This document shows positions 25,832 through 34,492 of a DNA stretch of 64,000 nt, in pieces (position 1 is the first letter of the stretch; the number at the start of each line of letters is the position of its first letter). Both the position numbers and the translations under genes were made by a program. A model generated the notes under the pieces. The model searched no databases. It was given only the letters and a program-made list of their open reading frames with translations, and was not told the origin of the DNA. Source of the stretch: Rhodospirillales bacterium (GTDB lineage: Bacteria; Pseudomonadota; Alphaproteobacteria; Rhodospirillales; Shumkoniaceae); the NCBI GenBank assembly GCA_014859895.1, contig JACZKS010000114.1, positions 23,028 to 87,027 on the forward strand, given 5' to 3'.

Positions 25832-26545
25832 CTATGCGCCGCCGTCGTCGGCTTCCGGCAAGGCGCCGAGCAGGCGTTCCTTGCCAGTGTTGGCGTGCTC
25901 GGCGAAGACCTGGGCGGCCCTTTCGGCATCACGCGCTTCCAGCGCCGCGATCATCTTGCGGTGCTCGGCGGCGGACCGGTCGAGGCCGATGCCGACGTGC
26001 AGGCTTCGGCGGCGGAACAGGTAGAGTTCCTTGTCGATGGCCGCGCACATGGCGGCCAGGCGTTCGTTGCCGGCGAACCGCAAAATGGTGTCATGGAATT
26101 CGACGTTCAGCGGATAGTAGGCTCCGATATCGCCCACCGCCGCCATCCTTTCCATGCGCCCTACCATATCCTTGAGTGTCGCCATCTGGTTGTCGGTAAT
26201 GACAGCCGCCAGGATGCGCCCGGCCAGCGCCGACATGGAGGCGCGGATGTCGCACAGGTCGGCCGCGTCCTTGGGCTTGAGCTTGCGCACGAAGACGCCG
26301 CGATTGACGATGATCTCGACCAGCCCGGCCTGTTCGAGCCGGCGGCAAGCCTCGCGGATGGGGCCGCGGCTGACCAGTTGGCTGGCGGCCAGGGCCTTTT
26401 CGTTGATGCGCTCGCCCGGCTTCAACTCGCCGTTGAGGATCATTCGTTCGAGTTCCTGAAGAACGATCGTGGTCAGCGAGTGCGTCCGCAGGATCTCGAG
26501 GGTTTCGGCGACCCTGGTTCGGATATCTGAATTTTGTTCGCTCAT
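25832..26545 (-). CDS. GntR-family regulator (FCD subfamily)
   Basis: 237 aa. The winged HTH lies at about residues 20-85 (LKPGERINEKAL, SRGPIREACRRLEQAG, VNRGVFVRKL). The FCD domain follows, with LNVEFHDTILRFAGNERL and AEHRKMIAALEARD holding the likely metal-binding Asp/His residues. TGTCAACAATTG lies 35 bases upstream of the start and may be its own operator or its -35 box. The hydroxyacid dehydrogenase is the only other gene on its strand nearby. It could control that gene and the divergent PdxA operon (inference). Confidence 0.92.
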   Translation of the reverse strand: MSEQNSDIRTRVAETLEILRTHSLTTIVLQELERMILNGELKPGERINEKALAASQLVSRGPIREACRRLEQAGLVEIIVNRGVFVRKLKPKDAADLCDIRASMSALAGRILAAVITDNQMATLKDMVGRMERMAAVGDIGAYYPLNVEFHDTILRFAGNERLAAMCAAIDKELYLFRRRSLHVGIGLDRSAAEHRKMIAALEARDAERAAQVFAEHANTGKERLLGALPEADDGGA

Positions 26546-26579
26546 GGCGGACCGGGATGTTGGTGGAAACGCGAATGGC

Positions 26580-26591
26580 TGTCAACAATTG
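26580..26591 (-). promoter_or_regulatory. GTTGACA-type operator or -35 element upstream of GntR
   Basis: TGTCAACAATTG on the plus strand reads CAATTGTTGACA on the minus strand. The minus-strand TTGACA could be a -35 box with a poor CAACAT 17 bases later, or part of a regulator palindrome like those near the other FCD regulators. Confidence 0.35.
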
Positions 26592-26604
26592 GCGAACGGC
26601 ACCC

Positions 26605-27555
26605 TCAAGTCAGCACATTGCGCCCCTCCCTGCCATTAAGCACGTCCAGCAGCTGCTCGACCACAGCCACCGCGCTCTGCTCGCGGGAATCGATGGTACC
26701 GGCGCCGACATGGGGCGTGCCGACGAACGAGGGGATGCGAAACAGGGGATGATCGGCCGCCGGCGGTTCCCGCTCGAAGACATCCAATGCGGCACCGAAA
26801 AGCGCCCCGGAAGCCAGAGCATCATAGAGCGCCGCCTCGTCGACGATGCCGCCGCGGGCAACGCTGACCAGGATGGCCGTCGGCTTCATCATGGCCAGTT
26901 CGCTGCGTCCGATCAGTCCACGGGTTTCGGCCGTCAGAGGCGCGTGGATGGACAAGAGATCGACTTCCGGCAACAACTCGGCCAAGCTCTCGGCCCGCCG
27001 GCCGAACTCGGCCAGAGCCCCGGCCGGAACGTAAGGATCGTGCCACAATACGTTCATGGCGAAGGCACTCCGCCATTTTTCGGCGGTCCGGCGGCCAATG
27101 GCGCCCATGCCCAGGATGCCGACCGTCTTGCCCCAGAACCCCTGGGCGCCGCCGGCCCTGCTGCCGTCGAAATCCTCGCGCGCCACCGTTGCGCCCGACC
27201 GCAGCAAGCGATCGAGCATCGGCACCTGCCGGGCGGCGCAGAGCGCGAGCGTCATGGCCATTTCGGCAACCGCCTCGGCATTCAGGGCCGGTGTATTCAT
27301 CACCCGCACACCGTGGGCGCGCGCCGCCGCCAGATCGATCTTGTCGACGCCGGTTCCCTGCTTGCTCACCGCCTTGAGCCGGACGGCCGCGGCGAAATCC
27401 GCCGCCGTGATCGGCGTGTTGCCCCGCAGAATGATGCCGTCCGCCTCCTCGCGCCACCGGCCAATGCCGGGATCGTCCCACAGCACAGCCTCCACCTGCC
27501 GGCGCAGCACGCCGACTCCTTTCGCGTTGATCGCATCCAGCACGAAAACTTTCAT
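26605..27555 (-). CDS. D-isomer-specific 2-hydroxyacid dehydrogenase
   Basis: 316 aa from the ATG at 27555, which has GGAGG four bases upstream. The substrate and nucleotide domains are complete: KQGTGVDKIDLAAARAHG with the catalytic Arg region, GILGMGAIGRRTAEKW for NAD(P), SVARGGIVDEAALYDAL, and the terminal histidine in FVGTPHVGAGT. It interconverts a 2-keto acid and a D-2-hydroxy acid. It is divergent from the PdxA-MmgE-enolase operon across 236 bases and upstream of GntR on the same strand, so it may process a product of that pathway. The substrate is unknown. Confidence 0.92.
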   Translation of the reverse strand: MKVFVLDAINAKGVGVLRRQVEAVLWDDPGIGRWREEADGIILRGNTPITAADFAAAVRLKAVSKQGTGVDKIDLAAARAHGVRVMNTPALNAEAVAEMAMTLALCAARQVPMLDRLLRSGATVAREDFDGSRAGGAQGFWGKTVGILGMGAIGRRTAEKWRSAFAMNVLWHDPYVPAGALAEFGRRAESLAELLPEVDLLSIHAPLTAETRGLIGRSELAMMKPTAILVSVARGGIVDEAALYDALASGALFGAALDVFEREPPAADHPLFRIPSFVGTPHVGAGTIDSREQSAVAVVEQLLDVLNGREGRNVLT

Positions 27556-27619
27556 GGCTCCTCCACCCCAATCCACGCCGGCTCAAGGCCGGCATGTTAG
27601 AATTATTAAATGTGCATAC

Positions 27620-27641
27620 TGTCGACACTTTGATGTTGACA
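27620..27641 (+). promoter_or_regulatory. paired TGTCGACA / TGTTGACA operator candidate
   Basis: TGTCGACA (27620-27627, a perfect palindrome) and TGTTGACA (27634-27641) are 14 bases apart, in the region between the divergent hydroxyacid dehydrogenase and PdxA genes. The same TGTCGACA occurs upstream of tctC-1. This is a likely site for one of the FCD-type GntR proteins. Confidence 0.45.
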
Positions 27642-27791
27642 CATTTCGCGGGGACTTTGTACCCTCTTTGGCGTCGGAAACAGAGATCGCTTTCCGGCGC
27701 TCGTTCCGAGCCGAGATTCCTCTCGCCGCCCATCCCTTGGCGAAAGATCCTGCCGCACTGACCCGTTCTGAAGAGCATGGAGAGATGACAG

Positions 27792-28820
27792 ATGAAACCG
27801 CGGATCGGCGTGCTCCTTGGCGACCCCAATGGGGTCGGTCCCGAATTGGCGGCCAAGTTGCTGGCAGCCGACGATATCGGTGAGCGCGCCGACGTCATCG
27901 TCATCGGAGACGAGGGCGTTCTTCGCGCGGGCGAGGTGGTGGCCGGCTGCCGTGTTCCTGTCCGTGTCATTGACGATATTGCCGAAGCCGATTTTTCCGG
28001 TCGAGAGTTGCCCTTCCTCAACGTTCCCGGCATTGCGCCCGACGAGGTGACACCGGGAAAGGCCACTGCGGCGGGCGGCCGCTCCTGCGTCGTCGCGCTA
28101 CGGGTTGCGTTGGCGCTGGCCAAGCGGGACGTCCTCGACGGCTTCTGCTTCTCGCCGCTCAACAAGTACGCCCTGAAGCTCGGCGGCTGCCCGGTGGCCG
28201 ACGAGCACATCTTCTTCGCCCACGAGCTCGGCTTCGACGGCCCCTTCTGCGAACATAACGTTCTGGAAGGGTTGTGGACCACCCGCGTCACCTCCCACAT
28301 CGCGCTCAAGGACGTCTGCGCCCTCATCACCCCCGAACGGGTCTTGCGGGCGATACGCCTGGCCCACGACACGCTGGGTGGCGCCGGTTTCGTCCACCCG
28401 CGCATCGCAGTCGCCGCGCTCAATCCGCATGCCGGCGACGGCGGCATGTTCGGACGCGAGGAGATCGACGTCATCGCCCCCGCCGTCAGCCAGGCAAAAG
28501 TCGCCGGCATCGACGCCCAGGGACCGTTCGCCGCCGACACCGTTTTCGTGAAGGCCCGCGATCGACAATTCGATGCCGTGGTCACCATGTATCACGACCA
28601 GGGCCAGATCGCGATGAAGCTGATGGGTTTCTCGCTGGGCGTCACGGTCAGCGGGGGCCTGCCCATCCCGATCACCACGCCGGCCAGCGGCACCGCCTTC
28701 GATATCGTCGGCAAGGGCGTCGCCAATCCGGAAGGGTTGCGCCAAGCGTTCCAGTTGGTCTGCCGGATGGCCGAGGTCCGCCGCCAACGCGCGGCGTCCC
28801 GCCTTGCCGCTGTCGTTTGA
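27792..28820 (+). CDS. PdxA-family dehydrogenase, paralogue 2
   Basis: 342 aa; GGAGA precedes the ATG. It has LLGDPNGVGPELAAKLLAA, the histidines of VTSHIALKDV, ALNPHAGDGG and the canonical TMYHDQGQIAMK, then SGTAFDIVGKG. It differs from paralogue 1 in length and in the YHDQG motif. The downstream MmgE/PrpD and enolase-superfamily genes make a catabolic NAD-dependent oxidation/decarboxylation of a hydroxy acid more likely than pyridoxine synthesis. No DUF1537 kinase is present, so the substrate may be unphosphorylated or phosphorylated elsewhere (inference). Confidence 0.9.
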   Translation: MKPRIGVLLGDPNGVGPELAAKLLAADDIGERADVIVIGDEGVLRAGEVVAGCRVPVRVIDDIAEADFSGRELPFLNVPGIAPDEVTPGKATAAGGRSCVVALRVALALAKRDVLDGFCFSPLNKYALKLGGCPVADEHIFFAHELGFDGPFCEHNVLEGLWTTRVTSHIALKDVCALITPERVLRAIRLAHDTLGGAGFVHPRIAVAALNPHAGDGGMFGREEIDVIAPAVSQAKVAGIDAQGPFAADTVFVKARDRQFDAVVTMYHDQGQIAMKLMGFSLGVTVSGGLPIPITTPASGTAFDIVGKGVANPEGLRQAFQLVCRMAEVRRQRAASRLAAVV

Positions 28821-28844
28821 TTCTTCACCCTGGACGAGGTCTTG

Positions 28845-30284
28845 ATGTACGAAACGCCGATCAGGAAATTCACCCCGGAGATCGACCCCGAGAAAGGCCG
28901 CGGCCTGACCGACGAGGTGGTCGGCTTCATCATCGGCACCCAGAGCTCGGACCTGCCGGACGATCTCATCGAGTTGGGCAAGAAATCCATCCTCGACGGG
29001 CTGGGGCTGGCCTTGTCAGGCACCGTCGCCAAAAGCGGCGAACTGATCGCGACGTATCTCTCCTCGATGGCGCTCAGCGGTCCCGCCTCGGTGCTCGGCA
29101 CGCGGCTTAAGGTGCCCCCCCGCTTCGCCGCCTTCGCCAACGGCACCGCCATCCACGCCGACGACTACGACGACACCCAGCTGGCGGTGGGCAAGGACCG
29201 CGTCTATGGCCTACTGACCCATCCCACGGCGCCCTGCCTGCCCGCCGCGCTGGCGGTAGCCGAAGCCGATGGCTTGTCGGGCGCCGAGTTGATGCTCGCC
29301 TATCACATCGGCGTCGAGGTCGAGTGCAAAATCAGTGAAGCCATCTCGCCGCGCCACTACCAGCACGGTTTTCATTCGACCGCGACCTGCGGCCCCTTCG
29401 CCGCCGCCGCCGCCGCCGCCAAGCTGAAAGGCCTCGACGCCACGGCGACCCGCCGGGCGCTGGCCCTCGCCGGCAGCCAGTCAGCCGGGCTGCGCGAGAA
29501 CTTCGGCAGCATGACGAAACCTTTCCATGCCGGCCGTGCCGCCGAAAGCGGCGTCGTCGCCGCCGATTTCGCGGCCCTGGGCTGGACAACCGCCGATCGC
29601 ATCCTTGAGGCGCCGCGCGGCTTCTTCCAGGCGCACGGCGGCGGCTTCGACGCCGACGCCATTCAGGGCAAGCTCGGCAAACCGTGGACCTTCCAGTTCC
29701 CCGGCGTGTCGATCAAGCCGCATCCGTCGGGCTCCCTCACCCATCCCGGCATGACCGAGATGGCGCGCCTGATGCGTGCCCACGGCATCACCGCCGACAA
29801 GGTGCACTCGATCAATGTAGGCACCAACCACAACATGCCGAACGCGCTGATCCATCACCGGCCGACCAACGAACTGCAGGCCAAGTTCAGTATGGAATTC
29901 TGCATCGCCATCCTGCTGGTCGAAGGCAAGGCGGGCCTTGCCGAATTCACCGACGAGGTGGTCAACCGGCCCGACGTCCAGGAGATGATCGAGCGCATCG
30001 ATTTCGGGGTCCATCCCGAAGCCGAGGCGGCCGGCTATGACAAGATGACGACGATCATCGATATCCGCCTGACCGACGGCCGCACGGTGTCGGGCCGCGC
30101 CGATTTCGGCAAGGGCAGCCCGGCCGATCCCATGTCCTACGACGAAGAGGCCGAGAAGTTCAGCCAGTGCGCGGCCTTCGCCGGGTGGCCGGGGAAGTCG
30201 GCCAAGGAAGTCGTCGAAACGGTCCGCCACCTCGAACGTCTCGATAACGTCCGGCGGCTGACATCTCTTATCACGCGAGATTAA
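28845..30284 (+). CDS. MmgE/PrpD family protein
   Basis: 479 aa from the ATG at 28845 (GAGG five bases upstream; a TTG sits just before it). The family core is clear: FANGTAIHADDYDDTQLAVG, HPTAPCLPAALAVAEADG, HIGVEVECKISEAI and the later GRAAESGVVAADFAALGW. Members include 2-methylcitrate dehydratase, cis-aconitate decarboxylase and iminodisuccinate epimerase. The His/Asp/Lys active-site region around HADDYDD and KDR is kept. It is the second gene of the PdxA operon, 24 bases behind it. A dehydration or epimerisation of a di- or tricarboxylate is the likely step. Confidence 0.92.
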   Translation: MYETPIRKFTPEIDPEKGRGLTDEVVGFIIGTQSSDLPDDLIELGKKSILDGLGLALSGTVAKSGELIATYLSSMALSGPASVLGTRLKVPPRFAAFANGTAIHADDYDDTQLAVGKDRVYGLLTHPTAPCLPAALAVAEADGLSGAELMLAYHIGVEVECKISEAISPRHYQHGFHSTATCGPFAAAAAAAKLKGLDATATRRALALAGSQSAGLRENFGSMTKPFHAGRAAESGVVAADFAALGWTTADRILEAPRGFFQAHGGGFDADAIQGKLGKPWTFQFPGVSIKPHPSGSLTHPGMTEMARLMRAHGITADKVHSINVGTNHNMPNALIHHRPTNELQAKFSMEFCIAILLVEGKAGLAEFTDEVVNRPDVQEMIERIDFGVHPEAEAAGYDKMTTIIDIRLTDGRTVSGRADFGKGSPADPMSYDEEAEKFSQCAAFAGWPGKSAKEVVETVRHLERLDNVRRLTSLITRD

Positions 30285-30409
30285 TATATAAACGTAATTG
30301 ATTGAAAAAAAATAAACTATTGGAAACGGTTCCGGGAAAGTCCGGCTCATTGCAAAAGCGTGCCGGGGGCGCGCGCGTTCACCGATCCAGACACCACGGA
30401 GCATTTCTT
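30285..30409 (+). promoter_or_regulatory. AT-rich intercistronic spacer before the enolase-superfamily gene
   Basis: Bases 30283-30325 are a run of A and T (TTAATATATAAACG, then eight A and TAAACTATTGG) in a GC-rich setting. It contains TATAAA-like -10 sequences and may hold a second promoter for the enolase-superfamily gene. I see no gene and no terminator hairpin in it. Confidence 0.4.
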
Positions 30410-31561
30410 ATGCAGATTAAAAAGATAACGGCCAGCGTCCATCAGTTCCCGATCTACCTGCCGATGATCGACAAGCCGCTCGAACATCGCGTTCTTGTCT
30501 TCTGCGAGGTCGAGACCGACGACGGGCTCAAGGGCTGCGGCGTCACCGGCGCCTTCCTGCCCTGGGCCACCATCGCCGCCATCGAGCAAGAGATCTTTCC
30601 GGTGATCAAGGACATGGACCCGCGCGACACCGAGGCGGTCCACCACGCCGTGTGGTGGAAGGTCAATCCCCGCGCCTACACCGGCGTCGTCTCCAACGCG
30701 CTTTCGGCCATCGATATCGCGTGCTGGGATATCCATGGCAAGGCCACCGGGCGCACGGTGGCGCAGCTATTGGGCGGCTATCGGGACTGGGCCGGCACCT
30801 ACATTACCTTCGGCTATCCCTTCTTTTCCATCGACCAGCTCGTCGAGTACGCCAAGAAGTTCGTGTCCGAGGGGCATACCCGCCTCAAGATGGTGGTCGC
30901 CAACGACAAGGGCGGCTGGCGCGAGGACGCCCGGCGGGTCCGCGCCGTGCGAGAAGCCGTCGGTCCCGACGTCGATCTGATGATCGACGCCAACTACCGC
31001 TTCCCGCCGAACGAAGCCCTCATGCTGTGCCGGGCCATCGAGGACTGCGACCTGACATGGTTCGAAGAGCCGCTGCATCAGAACGACGCCCGGGCGCTCG
31101 CCGATTTGAGGCGGCGTACCAACGTGCCGATCGCCTGCGGCCAGATGGAGGGGCATCGCTGGCGCCTGCGCGAACTGATCGAACATCACGCGGTGGACAT
31201 CCTGCAGCCCAACTGCTGCTACAACGGCGGTTATACCGAAACCGTGAAGGCTGCCCACATGGCCCAGGCCTACAACCTGCGGATCGCCAATGGCGCCGGC
31301 TGGCCGATCTTCAACATGCACACCATGGCCGGCCTGATGAACGGCTGGCTGGTCGAATTCCACTGGGGCATGTGGCAGGCCGGCCAAAAGTTCTTCAAAG
31401 GCGCGCCGGGTCCCGAAAAGGGCAAGGTCAAGATCCCCGATGCCCCGGGCCTCGGCTTCACGCCGGAATATGACGCCTTGGCCGAATGCCGGGTCAAGGA
31501 GCCGACCGGCCTGAAGGCCGCCGGCATGCAGACCAATGAGGGCGGGATCGTCAAGGTCTAG
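30410..31561 (+). CDS. enolase-superfamily dehydratase/cycloisomerase (mandelate racemase-like)
   Basis: 383 aa; the ATG at 30410 has GGAG eight bases upstream. The N-terminal capping domain (1-120) is followed by the barrel. TRLKMVVAND offers the catalytic Lys region on strand 2. DLMIDANYRF, WFEEPLHQND and CGQMEGHRW supply the Asp/Glu/Glu metal ligands, and NGAGWPIFNMHTM lies near strand 7. Superfamily members abstract the proton alpha to a carboxylate in sugar-acid dehydration or lactone cycloisomerisation. With the downstream HpaI aldolase and lactonase-like genes, an aldarate or galactarolactone substrate is plausible. A strong terminator follows. Confidence 0.88.
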   Translation: MQIKKITASVHQFPIYLPMIDKPLEHRVLVFCEVETDDGLKGCGVTGAFLPWATIAAIEQEIFPVIKDMDPRDTEAVHHAVWWKVNPRAYTGVVSNALSAIDIACWDIHGKATGRTVAQLLGGYRDWAGTYITFGYPFFSIDQLVEYAKKFVSEGHTRLKMVVANDKGGWREDARRVRAVREAVGPDVDLMIDANYRFPPNEALMLCRAIEDCDLTWFEEPLHQNDARALADLRRRTNVPIACGQMEGHRWRLRELIEHHAVDILQPNCCYNGGYTETVKAAHMAQAYNLRIANGAGWPIFNMHTMAGLMNGWLVEFHWGMWQAGQKFFKGAPGPEKGKVKIPDAPGLGFTPEYDALAECRVKEPTGLKAAGMQTNEGGIVKV

Positions 31562-31586
31562 CGTCAGGTCGCATTCCGAACGACGG

Positions 31587-31617
31587 GCCCCCGGTGCAAA
31601 CCGGGGGCTTATTTTTT
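31587..31617 (+). terminator. intrinsic terminator after the enolase-superfamily gene
   Basis: GCCCCCGGT (31587-31595), loop GCAA, ACCGGGGGC (31600-31608), then TTA and six T. It ends the PdxA-MmgE-enolase operon. Confidence 0.93.
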
Positions 31618-31708
31618 CCCTTCAACCGAATGGCCCCCAGAATACCGACAGCATTTCGCCACAATCCGTCGTTATGTGCCGCCAGTTCCGAAAGTGCAAA
31701 GAGATGCT

Positions 31709-32782
31709 ATGATGGCGGGAATGACAGATTGGCGGGGAAACAGGGTGGATAAGACAAGCGGGCCGGGAACGTGCTCAAGATCGGCAGGGGCCGCCCTCAT
31801 CGCGGGTGCCGCGATCCTGGCCATCCTCCCCGCCCCGGTCGCCGCCGACGAGCCAGCCGGCCAGCCGGACGCCGTAACCCTTCAGGTGGAAAATGACCTG
31901 TTCGGCAGCGGGTCCGACAGTCATTACACGCAGGGCATGCGCATTTCGTGGCTCCCCTCGCCCAAGACGGTGCCCGATTGGATGCGCGAGGCCGCCCTTC
32001 TGGTTCCTGGCATCGACACCAAGGACCACCTGACCTTCGTCTTCGGCTTAGGGCAGAACATGTACACGCCCGAGGACATCTCGCGTTCCAGCCCCGACCC
32101 CACCGATCGCCCTTACGCCGGCTGGCTCTATGCCACCTTCGGCGTTGCTGTCGAGGACGCGCAGCGCAACCTGCTTCACAACGTCGCTCTCGACCTTGGC
32201 GTCGTCGGTCCTCTTTCTCTGGCCGGCCCGACTCAGAAGGTGTGGCACAAGCTGATCGACTCGCCCGAGCCGCGCGGCTGGAGCCACCAGTTGGACAACG
32301 AACCCGGCATCATCCTCACCTACGAGGCCCGCATGCGCCAGTCGATCGCCGCCACCGTTAGTGGTTTCGAGCTCGACGTCACGCCTAAGGCCGGAGTGGC
32401 GCTCGGCAATATCTTCACTTACGGCGCGGTCGGCGCCTCGCTTCGCTTTGGCCACAATCTCGACCTCGATTACGGGCCGCCCTTCATCCGTCCCAGCCTG
32501 CCCGGCGCCGGCTTGGTGAAGCGGCGCGACGAATGGGGTTGGTATGCGTTCGCCGGCGTCGAGGGGCGGGCCGTTGCCCGCAACATCTTCCTCGACGGCA
32601 ACACCTTCTCCGACAGCCCAAGCGTCGACAGCCTTCCCTTCATCGGCGACCTTCAGTTCGGCATCGTGGCCACCTACAACCGGGTGCGCATTTCCTTCAC
32701 CCAGATCTTTCGGACGAAAGAATTCGAAACTCAGCGGGAAGGCGACCATTACGGCTCTCTGGCCTTTACCTACCTGTTCTGA
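31709..32782 (+). CDS. lpxR: LpxR-like outer-membrane lipid A deacylase family protein (DUF2219)
   Basis: The exact start is uncertain: ATGs lie at 31676, 31709, 31712 and 31721, and only a weak AGAG precedes 31709. The signal peptide AGAALIAGAAILAILPAPVAADE is clear in any case. The mature beta-barrel shows LpxR traits: VENDLFGSGSDSHYTQGMR with the Asn-Asp active-site pair, GLGQNMYTPEDI, DRPYAGWLYATFG, WSHQLDNEPGI with the likely catalytic His, and a C-terminal TYLF ending in Phe. LpxR removes the 3'-acyloxyacyl chain of lipid A. The gene stands alone between two catabolic operons. Confidence 0.87.
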   Translation: MMAGMTDWRGNRVDKTSGPGTCSRSAGAALIAGAAILAILPAPVAADEPAGQPDAVTLQVENDLFGSGSDSHYTQGMRISWLPSPKTVPDWMREAALLVPGIDTKDHLTFVFGLGQNMYTPEDISRSSPDPTDRPYAGWLYATFGVAVEDAQRNLLHNVALDLGVVGPLSLAGPTQKVWHKLIDSPEPRGWSHQLDNEPGIILTYEARMRQSIAATVSGFELDVTPKAGVALGNIFTYGAVGASLRFGHNLDLDYGPPFIRPSLPGAGLVKRRDEWGWYAFAGVEGRAVARNIFLDGNTFSDSPSVDSLPFIGDLQFGIVATYNRVRISFTQIFRTKEFETQREGDHYGSLAFTYLF

Positions 32783-32815
32783 TCGCCCTGCAGCCCCCAG
32801 CACGCCTCGCGAGTC

Positions 32816-32867
32816 TGTTGACAACTTCTGGATAATTGTTCAGAGTTTGCCCTAAATTGTTAACAAT
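32816..32867 (+). promoter_or_regulatory. operator cluster upstream of GntR at 32882
   Basis: Two candidate sites occur in 52 bases: TGTTGACAAC (32816-32825, near-palindromic) and the perfect 12-base palindrome ATTGTTAACAAT (32856-32867), which ends 14 bases before the GntR ATG. This position favours autoregulation by the adjacent FCD-type GntR. Confidence 0.55.
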
Positions 32868-32881
32868 AATTGTGGGGCCGC

Positions 32882-33565
32882 ATGACTCTGGAGACGGATG
32901 CCGATCCCGTTCTGGAAAGGACGGGGTCACTGACCACCATCGTGCGCGAAAAGATCGAGCGCATGATCCTGAGCGGCGAGATCGCGGGCGGCGAGCGCCT
33001 GAACGAGAATGCGCTGGCCGCCCAGTTGAACGTCAGCCGAGGGCCGTTGCGCGAGGCGACTTGGTCGCTCGAGCAGGCCGGCCTGGTTCAGATCGTGCGC
33101 AATCGTGGCGTCTTCGTGCGCAAGATCAGCCTCGAAGAAGCCCTTCACCTCTATGATGTCCGGTCCGGTCTGGCCCGCGTTGCCGGCCGCCTAGTGGCCA
33201 GCCGGGTCACCGCCGAACAGATCGCTGTCCTCACCGGCCTCTACGAAGCGTTGGAGCGGGCGCGCGAAACCCAGGATCAGGCGGCCTACAACGAAGGCAA
33301 CCGGCGGTTCCACACCCGCCTGGTCGAGTATACCGGCAACAATCGGCTGATCAGCTACCACGAAACCACCGAAAAGGAATTGCGGCTGTTCGTGCGGCGC
33401 GGCGTTCTCGGCCCCGCCCGACTGCGCGTCTCCAACCGCGAGCACAAGCAAATCCTGGATTGCATCGCCAAGGGCGATGATGAAGGGGCGGCGACGGCGT
33501 TTGAGCGCCACATCCTCAACGGCAAGCAGCGCATGCTCGAAAGCCTGTCACCTGCCGAAATTTAA
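32882..33565 (+). CDS. GntR-family regulator (FCD subfamily), leads the HpaI-TTT3 operon
   Basis: 227 aa from the ATG at 32882 (a TTG at 32870 is possible). The HTH shows GGERLNENALAAQLNVSRGP and the wing VRNRGVFVRKI. The FCD part has NEGNRRFHTRLVEYTG and SNREHKQILDCIAKGDDEG. It is about 70 % identical by eye to the regulator at 39399-40091, at the other end of the same gene run. The HpaI aldolase begins 49 bases downstream. It most likely senses the acid or an intermediate of this pathway. Confidence 0.92.
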   Translation: MTLETDADPVLERTGSLTTIVREKIERMILSGEIAGGERLNENALAAQLNVSRGPLREATWSLEQAGLVQIVRNRGVFVRKISLEEALHLYDVRSGLARVAGRLVASRVTAEQIAVLTGLYEALERARETQDQAAYNEGNRRFHTRLVEYTGNNRLISYHETTEKELRLFVRRGVLGPARLRVSNREHKQILDCIAKGDDEGAATAFERHILNGKQRMLESLSPAEI

Positions 33566-33614
33566 TCGGGCGGCCGGGCCGGCCACCAATGTCCATCAAG
33601 GAGAAAGCGAAGAG

Positions 33615-34400
33615 ATGGCGATCGTCGAGAACACCATGAAGAAGAAACTGGAAGCCGGGCAGATGGCCATCGCCTTCAGTGTCGTTCACTGGCGGATGGC
33701 CAACGTCGCCGGTATCGCCAAGGAATGCGGCTACGACTGGCTGTTCATCGACATGGAACACAACACCATGGACGTCGATGCCGCCGTGCAGATTTCGGTC
33801 GCCGCGCTGCCGACCGGCATCACCCCCATCGTCCGCGTTCCGGCGCACGAGCACTTCCACGCCACCCGCGTTCTCGACGGCGGCGCCCAGGGTGTGGTCG
33901 TACCGCACGTCAATTCAGTCGAACAGGCTCGTCGGGTGGTCGAGAACTGCAAGTATCCGCCCATCGGCCATCGTTCGCTGACGGCGCCGATGCCGCAACT
34001 TGGATTCCGCACGATGCCGGTTGCCGACGCCATCGAGGCGTTGAACCGCAGTACGCTGGTGGTGGCGATGCTGGAAACGCCGCAGGCCGTCGACAACGCC
34101 GACGCCATCGCCGCCGTCGAGGGCATCGACGCGCTGCTCATCGGCACCAACGATCTGGCTGCCGAGATGGGAATCCCCGGACAGTTCAGCGACGCGCGCA
34201 TCGAATCCGCCTACGCCGCCATGATCGCCGCCACCCGGAAGCACGGCAAGTTCGCCGGCATGGGCGGGGTCTATGAGCACGGGCTGATGGAGAAGTTCAT
34301 CCGCATGGGCGTACGCCTCCTGCTGGGGGGCGGCGACGTCGCCTTCATGATGGCGGCGGCGCGGACGAGGGCCGACTTCCTCAAGTCGCTCAAACTGTAA
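33615..34400 (+). CDS. HpcH/HpaI-family class II aldolase
   Basis: 261 aa from the ATG at 33615, behind AAGGAG. The TIM-barrel signatures are GYDWLFIDMEHNTMD with the catalytic His, PIVRVPAHEH, GAQGVVVPHVNS, and the metal ligands in AMLETPQAVDNAD (Glu) and LLIGTNDLAAEMG (Asp). The family cleaves 4-hydroxy-2-oxo acids to pyruvate and an aldehyde. Examples are 4-hydroxy-2-oxoheptanedioate and 2-dehydro-3-deoxyglucarate. The tartronate-semialdehyde-reductase-like gene downstream favours the glucarate/galactarate branch, which is an inference from context. Confidence 0.92.
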   Translation: MAIVENTMKKKLEAGQMAIAFSVVHWRMANVAGIAKECGYDWLFIDMEHNTMDVDAAVQISVAALPTGITPIVRVPAHEHFHATRVLDGGAQGVVVPHVNSVEQARRVVENCKYPPIGHRSLTAPMPQLGFRTMPVADAIEALNRSTLVVAMLETPQAVDNADAIAAVEGIDALLIGTNDLAAEMGIPGQFSDARIESAYAAMIAATRKHGKFAGMGGVYEHGLMEKFIRMGVRLLLGGGDVAFMMAAARTRADFLKSLKL

Positions 34401-34492
34401 GAGCCCATGAACGGATTACGCATCCCTTGGAACACAAGGGAGGTCAAAAACAAAAACACTAAGAAATCAGGTAAAAACAGGAGGTATAGAGC

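Noticed and set aside
26822..28588. A 588-codon minus-strand frame spanning the dehydrogenase and PdxA genes.
   Set aside because: It crosses two well-supported genes in other frames and has low-complexity Ser/Arg composition without motifs.
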